Made by a program: the position numbers and the translations under genes
Shown here: positions 54,800-64,000 of the stretch, piece after piece
Layout: each line of letters begins with the position of its first letter
Numbering within the stretch: the first letter of the stretch is position 1
Notes under the pieces: generated by a model
The model's input: the letters and a program-made list of their open reading frames with translations, nothing else
What the model was told of the DNA's origin: nothing
Databases searched by the model: none
From: Sanguinoderma infundibulare
Lineage: Eukaryota; Basidiomycota; Agaricomycetes; Polyporales; Polyporaceae
Reading direction: 5' to 3'
Length of the DNA stretch: 64,000 bases
NCBI GenBank assembly: GCA_032821775.1
Contig: JAVLRN010000008.1
Coordinates: 992,001 to 1,056,000 of the forward strand

Positions 54800-57342
54800 A
54801 TGGCTGATGCTTCCTCCCCGTCCAACGCTACTGCTAATCCCTTCGCAGACCTTCCGCCGATCCCTGCCCTCGACAACACGTTCGGTGCATTGCTCATTGG
54901 GACGTTCATTGGACTCATGTGAGGATTGTGCCTTTCATCATCAAACTTCCTGCTATTAACCTCTGCTCAGTCAATATGGCTGGACCGCGCACCAATGTTA
55001 CCGCTACTTCCGCATGTATCAGGAGGACATATGGTTGTTGAAATCTCTGGTACGTATGCCGCCCCAACTTCCCCCCGCCAACCGTCGCTGACCTGCCGTA
55101 GGTAACGGGTGTCTTGTGAGCATGTTGTACCTGAGCGCTCGTATGGGTGTTAATGCTCCGCCTCCTTTACCCCCCAGCGTGCTAGAGACCTTTCACAGCG
55201 TCTTATGCATGCACATCTGGTGAGGTCTTCCTTGGGGCCACCGCATTTTTGCTGCCCGCAACGACTAACACCGGAGCGTCCAGCTACTACTATCTAACAA
55301 CCAATTACTTCAATCCGTTGGCTCTCCAGAGCGGAGTATGGTGCGCAGTGTACCATTTTACAGGAACACAAACGCTGTTACTAATCGGGGGACACCTGGC
55401 GCTGACGAAAAGGTCAATCAACGTAAGTTGTGGGCTTAATGCGTCAAGGAAGTGTAGCGCGGAACTGATGTGCCTCCGTCGGCGTCGGAAGCTCCTGGGT
55501 GTAGTAACGGTGAGCCCCAATTCGCATCAACGCGCCCCTCACGCCACATTCTCTGAGACGGCGCAAGGATCTCCGGCTATGCTGACAGCCGGTTTTCAGG
55601 GAGCAGTGATCTTCCTATCTCAACTGTACGTGCATCGCGCTCTCTTACGTCTCGTTGGACAGCGTATGAATGATGTGGCGATCCGCGCTCAGGTTCTTCC
55701 TCCGACGGGTGTTCATGAGTGCGTGCATCACGCTGTCTTGAAGTGTTCAACGTTCCTGACGCACAGCAGTCGGGCGGAAGTTCCGGCCCCTCGTGCTCTT
55801 CTGCGTAGGTCGTTTTCTCTTGCCTCGTGTGGCGAAGAATCGTCTGACAAAGTCGTCCAGGGACTGCTTCTTTTGGCGGAGTTCGGTAACGTAGTTCCCG
55901 ACCCCGTACAATTTTGTCTATTCATAACGCCCTCCTTTTCTATTGCACCCAGGCTTCGCAACCGGTGAGTTTAGAAGATTGCTCTTTTTTTCAATGGCTG
56001 ACGGAGATAACGGTAGCTGTGACCGTCGATACGTTTGTGCTCTTTCTTTCCTATCCCCATAGTACATGGATTTTGACACTCTTCCATAGCTTCATCCATC
56101 CGACTTTGCACAATTCAGACCAAGCAGTACGTTCTCTAAATTTAATCTGCGGTCGTATGCAGCATTGCCTTACAATTCGTTTCAGTGGATGAACTCCGCC
56201 GGAGTCGGCATAGCCGCCCTCGCAGACACGCTCCTTACTGCTGCTCTTACGTTCTCATTACACCGAAGCCGCACTGGTATCAAGCGGTCCGTTGATCTTT
56301 TCAACTGTCATTCCTACATCACTAATATCACATCATGCACAGCACGGATTCGCTCATTGACATATTGATCATGTATGCCATCAACACCGGACTTGTAACA
56401 GGGTAAGCCTTCTGACCGTTTCCGTCCTCGTCAGAGCCTAGTATCTCACAGGATATGGTCCATAGCATCGCCAACATACTGTCATTCTGCTTCGTGAGTA
56501 TCAACTTGCGGCCAGGGCATGCATCTGTTCGTTGCCTAGACATAAGCTGCGCGTCAAAGGTCATTTATGGGCTTATTGTCGGTTGTGAACCGAGTTCTGG
56601 ACCACGCGATCCGCTGGACATGGGCGTTTGTTGCAACTGGGACACTGGCGACACATGCTCATCCCCTCGGGAACCCCTTGTCCTAGGTGGTTACTTGTCA
56701 GTTCTTGTGTCTGGGTCCTCATGGACATGCTGCGGCTCTCACATGCTCCATGTACCCCTCCAGCACCCTGCACTGCACTGCAACTTGCCCTCTCGTCGAT
56801 ATCGATCGGCTGACATGACCGTAGGCTATAGCTATGCCCCATAACCTGATATATGCCGGCATCGACATCGTCGCTACGAAGCGTACGTCCCACATCCTTA
56901 GCGCCATGCGTTTGTCTCACTGAAGCATGATCGCAGTGTACGCCAACTCTCTAATGGCTGTGTACGTCCTACCGTGTCGTCTTCGCACGATATTCCGTCC
57001 CTCATCTTGAACTTCCCTATCCAGGCTTAACTCCCGCAAGGCAATAGCGCAGAGCACGTCAGGGCTCGTGCACTCAAGCTCTATGGATATGTCGGTGCTC
57101 CACCGCAGTCGTGGGACGATGCGGGGTACGCTGAGCGGAGGCCGCCGTGAGGTCCGTTCTGTAGGTCGAATGCTGCGATGTCCCACCACCATTGACTTGA
57201 GCATCCTGCTGACATGAATGTACTACAGCCAACGATCGACATCATGGTCACAAAAGAGACCGTGGCGAGCGACCTGGCGTTCCCGCCCTCGCCGCCGCAC
57301 TATCGCGACGACAAGCTGGAGATGTTCGGCGAGGCCGTATAG
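54800..57342 (+). CDS. DUF6534-family seven-transmembrane protein
   Basis: The start is ATG 54,800 (MADASSPSNATANPFADL), followed by LDNTFGALLIGTFIGL and, after a 52-bp intron, YGWTAHQCYRYFRMY, the family's first helices. Then YYYLTTNYFNPLALQSGVW, GAVIFLSQLYVHR, MNSAGVGIAALADTLLTAALTFSLH, RTGIKR, DILIMYAINTGLVT and VYANSLMAVLNSRKAI, typical of DUF6534, and a tail to TAG 57,342. Many small introns. Helix 5 and 6 exons (about 55,650-56,100 and 56,460-56,880) are hard to splice, so damage there is possible. Function is unknown in the family. Confidence 0.65.
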
Positions 57343-57802
57343 ATGAATGACTTTGAATCGATCGAGGTAATTTATGACGCAGTGCGTTTGCTTTTCTTTG
57401 GTTGTTTGTTGTCGTATTAGTTGTATCCGGTGGAGAGATTGGATTTTGTTCGGAATAGCGTAACAGCTTGTTATGTACCGTTGTACTTTTACTCAGGCTG
57501 TATACCCAAAAGTAGGATGTATCGACGTTAACATGGCAGTTTGAAGGGCCTGAGGTGGGGTTTGGGGCAACGGCGTTGGGTGGAACGGATCAGACATAGT
57601 ATATCGTCCACTCCGACGTCGACCAAGTTGCGCTTTTGTTCCGAGGGCGGGAAAGGTCGGGCGGCCGATGTTCCGCGGCTTCTTTCGTGACAGTCACGCC
57701 TGACGTCTGTGGCGAGGCCGAGTCGACGCGCGACGCGGCCGCGTTCAGCGTTGACCTCAGATTAGCCCACAGACGCGCTCCGTCCTCCCCACCCTACACA
57801 CC
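57343..57802. other. Promoter region of OMA1
   Basis: 460 bp without a gene; GC-rich toward the OMA1 start. No specific motif recognised. Confidence 0.4.
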
Positions 57803-59539
57803 ATGCTCGCTAGTCGTCTCGCCCGCTGCGCGCGGTTTCCCCCGCTGCCCTCCTCGTCGTCCTCCAGGACCCTCCCCAAGCCGCCGCACACGGTCGCGCG
57901 ACAATTCAAAACTCGGGCCAACAGTCCCCGCTACGTGCGCTTCGGAGCGGAGGGCCCAGAGGGGCAGGGACAGGGTAAAGGCAAGGGCAAGGGCAACCCC
58001 TGGGACGTGCGCAACTGGGACAGGCAGACGCGGATAATGGCAGGGGTCGGCGCGTTCGCCGTGGGGTACTATGTCTCGCAGTACGTATGTGCCCGCCTTG
58101 GACTCGGCTCGCGCGCGTGGGCTTCGGATCGGTTGACCTCCTCCTGGTTTGGTTTGCGGTTTGCGGTTTGCGTGTGCGTGAAGCCTCGAGAAGGTGCCTG
58201 AGACCGGCCGGTGGCGGTTCATGGACATCAGCCCCAAGTACGAGGCCAGGGTGCGTCCCTCACACACGTCTTCCTCGCATTCTCGAGCGCGAATTCATAC
58301 GGAGGGCCCCGACACCCCCACATCGCATCGCAGCTCGCGGAGGCATCGCACGCGGAGCTGCTGCAGCAGTTCAAGGGCAAGGTGCTCCCGCCCAACCACC
58401 CCATCGCAAAACACGTCCGGCGCGTCACCCAGCGCATCCTGGAGGCGTCCGAGCTCGGCACGCTCGAGGCCCCGGACGTCGGCCGCCCAAAGGGGGCCGA
58501 GGACGTCTGGTCGTTCGGGCACCAGGACGAGCCTGCGACCGACGTCGGCGTGGCGAAGCAGTGGCATCTGTTCGTGGTGGCAGACGATAGCGTCGTGAAC
58601 GCCATGGCCTCGTATGGTGAGTAGGGTGCATATATGCGCGGTTAGTGCGGCCTGGTTGATGAACCCGGGGGTGTGTAGGGAACATTGTGGTCTTCACTGG
58701 TATCCTGCCCGTCGCGAGGGATGAGGATGGCTTGGCTGCGGTCCTCGGCCATGGTGAGTGCTTAATCTCAGCGTTCGTGTCTCTTAGGTGGCTAATCCGT
58801 CTCGTGCTACAGAAATCGGGCACGCTGGTACGTTTCCACCAAGCTATATGCGCATTGCGCATGCAGGACGGTATTGACAAGGTCGCACAGTCGCGCGTCA
58901 CGCCTCGGAACGATACTCGTCCATGAAGGTGCTCATCTTCCTCGGGTTGGTCCTCGAGATGGTCGGCATCCCTTTCCCCGACGCCGTGACGCACTACATG
59001 TATGACCTGCCCAATTCCCGTACGCAGGAGTACGAAGGTCAGCGCGCCTCCCCATGCACATCCTTGTATCCGCGGGCCAAGTCAATCTGATGCGACGTTT
59101 GCTTCTAGCGGACAAAATCGGCATCCGCCTCTCCTCCCGCGCGTGTTACAACCCAGAAGCGGTGCCTGAGTACGTCCCCTGCTCGCCTGTTGACGCCTTC
59201 TCGGGCACTCGGACTCAATGCGGTGCCATAGGATGTTCACCCGCCTCGGCAAGCTCGAGCAGGCGTTGGGCGGCCGGCATGTAGACTTCCTCCACACGCA
59301 CCCGGCGTCGGAGAAGCGTTCTGCGGTGCGTGCATCCAAATCCATTTCATGCTCGCGTAGTGTGCTTATGCCGATGAATTCCACCGTCTCAGGCACTGAA
59401 GGAGATGCTACCCGAAGCTTATGCGGCGCAAGCTGCGAGCCCTATGTGCGGGTCTACATCCGACCACATGGCTGCATTCCGGGACTCCTGGTTAGGCGGC
59501 CTGAACCCTGATCGGATGTCGGAAGTTCGGTGGGGATAG
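57803..59539 (+). CDS. OMA1: Mitochondrial metalloendopeptidase OMA1 (M48)
   Basis: OMA1 is an inner-membrane zinc protease of mitochondrial quality control (established). Nine exons: 57803-58080, 58184-58250, 58334-58616, 58679-58753, 58813-58827, 58891-59037, 59109-59169, 59232-59325, 59393-59539 sum to 1,167 bp, 388 residues. The N-terminus is Arg/Ser rich, a mitochondrial targeting signal. A transmembrane helix (IMAGVGAFAVGYYVS) follows, then RWRFMDISP, the zinc motif HEIGH in GHEIGHAVARHASER, the third zinc ligand in QEYEADKIG, and DFLHTHPASEKR. The 15-bp exon 5 carries most of HEIGHA. All introns are GT-AG. Confidence 0.95.
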
Positions 59540-59698
59540 AATTCGGAGTGTAATGTAATGATTGCACGGGACTTGGGTGTGTAGATTGTCAGCTACCAGC
59601 CTTTGAATCTTATGAGTTGCAAAGATATTGAATGCATCGATTCATCCAAATCCTGGAAAAACGAAGCGATTTGCAAAAACTACAATACCTACAAGATA

Positions 59699-59770
59699 TT
59701 CCGACACGGGGAATCGAACCCCGGGCTATCGCGTGAGAGGCGATAATGTTAGCCACTACACCATATCGGA
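59699..59770 (-). tRNA. tRNA-Glu(CTC)
   Basis: 72 nt on the minus strand: acceptor TCCGATA/TGTCGGA (one G-T type mismatch), D arm GGTGTAGTGGCTA (A box), anticodon loop CTCTCAC on a 5-bp stem ATCGC/GCGAT, T arm CGGGG-TTCGATT-CCCCG (B box), discriminator A. Anticodon CTC reads GAG. No intron. Confidence 0.95.
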
Positions 59771-59890
59771 AGCATAATGTTGCACACCCACTCGACCTAT
59801 ATACCTTCTTTTCCCCGCTGACAACGTGAAGACCCCCCGTTGCCCTTTGACTCCCCCTTCCAGACTTGTAGCTTCGCTTCCACGACGGCC

Positions 59891-60542
59891 ATGGTCCGGC
59901 TCATCACGCACAACCTGCTCGCGTGCCACGCCAAAGGTTGCACGTCCAACAACTTCCCGCTGGCGTTCCAGGACGCCGCGGTCGAGCTCCGCGACGCCGA
60001 CTTCAACGCCGACTTCCTCCGCGGCTTCCTCCCCCGCCTCGAGTGGCCCGCGCTCGTCGGCGCCGCGCGCCAGGTGCGTCCGCCTTTTCGTCCTCGTTCT
60101 CCTCGCTGCCGACCTTGGCTCGTGACGCGTGGTCGACGCCGTCTTTTCCGTCTTGGGTGATGATGGGTGCGGTGCGGGTGACGGTGGGGTGGGTGATGGC
60201 AGCTGGGAGACACGTCCCTGCCCGCGGAGCAGCCGGAGATGGTCGACGACGAGTTCCTGCAGAGGCTGCACCACGTTTTGCTTGAGGTGCGTCGCACATC
60301 CTCCCCTCGCCCCTCGCCCCCGTTTTCACGCTCGACTGAACGCGCGGCGGCAGATCCACGTCGAGGAGGGGGCGATGGTGTGCCCGAACTGCAAGCACGT
60401 CTACCCGATCTCGAACGGGATCCCCAACATGGTACGTCTCTGTGATATCTTTTATCCGTCTGTGACCTCTCTGCGAGGCCGCCGCGTTCTGACGAAGATT
60501 TGGTGTGCACAACAGTTACTTGCCGAACACGAGATTGGGTGA
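59891..60542 (+). CDS. TRM112: Multifunctional methyltransferase subunit TRM112
   Basis: TRM112 is the small zinc protein that activates several methyltransferases acting on tRNA, rRNA and eRF1 (established). Exons 59891-60073, 60203-60286, 60354-60431 and 60516-60542 sum to 372 bp, 123 residues. Start MVRLITHNLLACHAKGC with the first zinc cysteines; FPLAFQDAAVELRDADFN; PRLEWPALVGAAR; LPAEQPEMVDDEFLQRLHHV; second zinc pair CPNCKHVYPISNGIPNM; ends LLAEHEIG. All splice sites are GT-AG. It lies just downstream of the tRNA-Glu on the other strand. Confidence 0.95.
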
Positions 60543-61181
60543 GACCTCGTCCCGGTTTCAGCTAACAGAAAATTTCCTTGCACGCGCGGGGCACGCACAC
60601 TGCACAGGGCCGATCAGTTGGAGGAGGCACGCTTTGACGGCGGATGGAGGATTGAAGGATGGTGGGGCGGCAGCGCACTGGTACGCCGCAAGCTAGCAAG
60701 AGTGGTGGTATTAGCATTAACGAGATGCGCAACACGACTACCCCGTTCTCCCTCCATCATCTCAACACCAACAAACCCCCACCCCATAGGCCACAAGTAC
60801 AATACTCTACACGGCCTCTTCGCTGAATCCACAAGCCCGACACATCTATCGTCTACCGTCTATCTCTATGTATGCGCTTCTATCTGAGGTATTTGCAATG
60901 GCTCTAAGATCTAAACAACTGAGTCGTGAAAGTCATAAACGAGCAAGAACTCCACGGGACAGTCGGGACACGGGGGCACTAGATCAAAGAGGATGCACAG
61001 ATCTTGAACGACGAGAGCAGACGGATAGACGAGACAATCGGGTACGAACTCGGCGAACGGATGATCATGGCCCTCCCGGCCCCAGCGGCGACGGGGAGAA
61101 ATCAGTGCGCCTGCATGGGGTCGATTTTTCGATGCGAGAGAGGGCATGATCAGAAACCGTGAACGGAGAGAGTAAGGAAAA
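60543..61181. other. Gap between convergent TRM112 and peroxiredoxin genes
   Basis: 3' UTR space for both genes. No motif-bearing frame and no repeat. Confidence 0.5.
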
Positions 61182-62246
61182 TCAATCGAGGCGGGCACGC
61201 TTCTTGCTCACATTCCCGTTGGCGGACTGGCCGTCGACAGAGGCAAAGTACTCGAGGGAGCCCTTGGGGTCAGCCTTCATCGTCTTGGAGCCCTCGTTCC
61301 AGTTAGCGGGGCAGACCTCGCCGTGCTCGTCCTGTGAAGGGCATTCCATCAGTTAGTCGGACGACGGACAAGGATAGGCAGAATACGCACAGTGAACTGG
61401 AACGCCTTGACGAGGCGGATGGTCTCGTCGACGGAGCGGCCGACGGGGAGGTCGTTGACGGTGATCTGCCTATCATCGAGGACGCGTCTCGTTAGCACAA
61501 CGTTCGTTGTATCATATTCCGCGATCATGCAGAACACCGCCCAACGTCAAATAAAGTTTCCAAGGACGTCCCAACCCGGACGTGCGGCATAGACGGAACA
61601 CAAACTAGATGGATGGGGGACGGGAAACGACGAACCTGAGGGTGCCCTTGGGGTCGATGATGAAGAGGCCCCGGAGGGCGACGCCCTCCTCCTCGATGAG
61701 CACGCCGTAGTCACGCGCGATGGTCATGGACTTGTCCGCGATGAGAGGGAGCTTGAGGTCCGGGCCGAGGCCACCCTGCTTGCGCGGCTGGGTGGCCCAT
61801 GCAAGGTGGGAGAAGTGCGAGTCGGTCGAGACACCTGGCAGGGAGTGGCGCAACGTCAGCATGTGGGATGTGCATAAACGAGTGAAGGGACTTGCCCAGG
61901 ACGGTGGTGTTGAGCTGCTGGAACTGGGGAAGCGCGTCGTTGAAAGCGAGGATCTCGGTGGGGCAGACGAAGGTAAAGTCACTATGACACGGAAAGGGAG
62001 ACGTATTGTCGGTTCATGGTCCTTATACTCGCAAGACACGCCGAAAAATACGTACAGAGGGTAGAAGAAGAGGACAACCCTTCGTATGGAGATGGGGAGG
62101 ATAAGCTACGGTTTGTATCATTGGCGGAAAGCTTGGGAGACGCACCATTGACCGAGGTAGTCGGCCAAGGAAATATCCTGGAAGAGGCCGTCAACGACGG
62201 CCGTGGACTTGAAAGCGGGGGCGGGCTTCTGGACGATAGCAACCAT
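61182..62246 (-). CDS. TSA1: Typical 2-Cys peroxiredoxin (thioredoxin peroxidase)
   Basis: It reduces peroxides using thioredoxin (established). Exons 62246-62056, 61981-61896, 61834-61636, 61469-61391 and 61331-61182 sum to 705 bp, 234 residues, somewhat longer than yeast Tsa1. [20 protein letters not shown] start; peroxidatic Cys in [10 protein letters not shown]; resolving Cys in GEVCPANW. Both GGLG and the C-terminal YF are present, the pair that marks peroxide-sensitive peroxiredoxins. The tail continues to a basic KKRARLD end, which resembles a nuclear signal. Intron 2 starts GC (GCAAGT at 61,895) and ends AG; the other three are GT-AG. Confidence 0.95.
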
Positions 62247-64000
62247 GGCTTTCTATCGAGGTACGAGTGGACAAGCAGAGAGCGGGACGCTTCGACGGGC
62301 GGGCGCTGAGGCTGCGGCGAGTGTTTTGAAGGAGGGCTTCGGAATATGAATGTCGACGCGCCGGCCATTATTTGTACAGTCCCCTCGCGTTCTTTGTCCT
62401 TGTTTGTCCTCCCTCACGTGTGTGCTTACGACTCGAATCAGCTGCGAAGCGCCGACGATGCTTGCGTCGATTGGCAAGCACCATCACCATGCAGCACTCC
62501 CTTGGGAGTCCGACGACGGCCGAACGTTCGAAAAACAAGGACATGGGCCCATACTTACACTCTCTAGCGAATCGGCGCGCCTCTGAAAACTTTGGGGACG
62601 ATGCGATCCGGTATGGACGGTGAACACCCTTGCCGCCCTGGAAAGGTCGAGAGGAGGCCTTGGTCCGCCGAGAACACCAAGGCCGAGGCGCGCCTGAAGC
62701 TCCCGACTCTCGTGAGTGTCATATACCGATACGGTTAGCCGCGACTGATCTAATGTACGTCTTCAACACGGAGGAAGGTGAACGATAGCCCTGTAGCTCG
62801 CCGTCACCACCCGGGAGTTGTGAAGATGTTACGGCACCCTGATACGCTAACTACGAAGACGCGGTCGAGAGCCGGAAGACATCTTCGCGTCTGACTGTGG
62901 CGTAATCGTTGACCTGTAGGCGGCGTCGTTTTGGGCATCATCGCGATGCTTTCATCCAGTCGACCGTGGCGGCACGTGCGATACCCTTCTCGCGTCTGAT
63001 AAGCCCGCCGCATCTTGCGCAGCCAGCCAGCAAGTCTGTCTAGTAACGTCGATGACGCTTTCGGACCACGCAAGCACAACACGTTGCACCAAGGACGATT
63101 ATCGGCCTCTGAGCGCGACTCATTTCAGGCGCGTCATTCTCCGCACGTGACCGCGAATGGCTGCTGACAAACCCCCCAACGGAAGGGAAACGCGGAGAAT
63201 CGAGTACTGAACTTGGGCCGTACTACTACTAGACTGTACGCCTTGCGCGGCGAGTTGACGTGTCGTGTTGGAGCGCCAGAGCGTTAACCAGAACGTTAAA
63301 GCTTGAAGAGCCAAGCGCTTCAAAGTCCCGCCAGGGAGGAACGCCTTCCAATTGCTTCAGGTTGCAAAGCGCGTCGCGGACTGGGGAGGTCCTCTTGGTC
63401 CAGAGCTTATCAGATAGGCATCCCCGGGATACTTATTCCTGGTACAGTACTTCCTGTCGCTGCTGGCCTGACTTCAGCGAGCTGATTGGGCCATCGTGCG
63501 CAGCGTTCGACTCCTCCATGTATATCTGGCATCGAACAACGGTGATGTGTCATTTTATGTTCAAGTACCAGACATGCTAGTGGGATTTGGACACTCTCGA
63601 GGCCGGTGTGGGAATGAGACTGCGGCGGCTGCTTGTATGAGCTACGGTGAGCCGTCCATGGGCTCGAATTTCTTTCAAAAGCCGGCCCGTCGACATCATC
63701 GACCAGTAGAAGGCCTGTTACTGGCGGCTGAAATCCTTAGGTGGTCCACGGAAGAGCAAGCCGGGGGACATGGGGCTGGGATTGTTGCGCACCCCGCCTT
63801 CGCTCCGGTTGGATTACCGTGACTGTTTGCGCGGAGAGAGGGCTGTTGGCTCACTTCGCTGGACTTCGCTCGGAGCGCATTTCATTCCGTGTTTCGTCAC
63901 TTCCACCGTCGACGCAAGTTTATTTGACAGATCTGCGTGTAGTACGTGCCATGGGCGCCTTGGGCCACGCCGTTGAGTCGTGCACGTCGTTTGCTCGTCC
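62247..64000. other. No recognisable gene
   Basis: The first few hundred bases are the peroxiredoxin promoter side. The rest has only short frames on both strands without motifs, splice pattern or repeats that I can support. Confidence 0.45.

Noticed and set aside
57636..58037. 133-codon frame overlapping the OMA1 start
   Set aside because: It is out of frame with the verified OMA1 exon and has no motif.
1..64000. CRISPR arrays, operons, bacterial-type promoters or attachment sites
   Set aside because: Spliced genes, the tRNA and the transposon types are all eukaryotic; no regularly spaced identical repeats of CRISPR type were seen.

Overview
The window is nuclear DNA of a basidiomycete fungus, most likely an Agaricomycete and probably a wood-decay polypore. 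Coding exons are split by many 50-60 bp GT-AG introns. Conserved eukaryotic genes are present (TIF32/eIF3a, BUD32, OMA1, TRM112, a 2-Cys peroxiredoxin, the complex I 9.5 kDa subunit). Several families are typical of mushrooms: DUF6534 and other 7TM proteins, HET domain, laccase, KDZ transposase and TET/JBP dioxygenase. The species assignment is inference.

The left two thirds (1-44,500) is an accessory, transposon-built island. It holds two uncharacterised divergent genes (1-5,343) and a large minus-strand gene (18,823 to 5,704) broken by two insertions: a 671-bp hAT-like MITE and a 9.3-kb non-autonomous LTR element. Next to it is a TET/JBP-like 5-methylcytosine dioxygenase gene (19,157-20,809) directly upstream of a KDZ transposase gene (about 20,914-24,769). 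Then come a convergent unknown gene, a repeat-rich gap, a HET-domain gene split by a 7.66-kb Ty3/gypsy chromovirus (29,295-36,958), a second hAT-like MITE (37,874-38,815), a laccase relic, and fragments of a basidiomycete-specific family around a 7TM gene.

The right third (44,757-62,246) is an ordinary gene-dense segment: TIF32, BUD32, the NADH dehydrogenase 9.5 kDa subunit, an EamA transporter with an apparent 1-bp frameshift, a DUF6534 membrane protein, OMA1, tRNA-Glu(CTC), TRM112 and a 2-Cys peroxiredoxin. For TIF32, BUD32, the 9.5 kDa subunit, OMA1, TRM112 and the peroxiredoxin I could place every splice site, and each coding sum is a multiple of three.

One theme ties the island together. 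The in-frame stops that interrupt its otherwise open coding frames are TGA at places where CGA (Arg) fits, and most differences between paired LTRs are CpG to TpG/CpA transitions. This is the footprint expected from deamination of methylated CpG, in an island that also carries a TET/JBP gene linked to a KDZ transposase. Both LTR elements also carry a Tf1-like self-priming signature: the predicted mRNA 5' end is exactly complementary to the sequence just after the 5' LTR.
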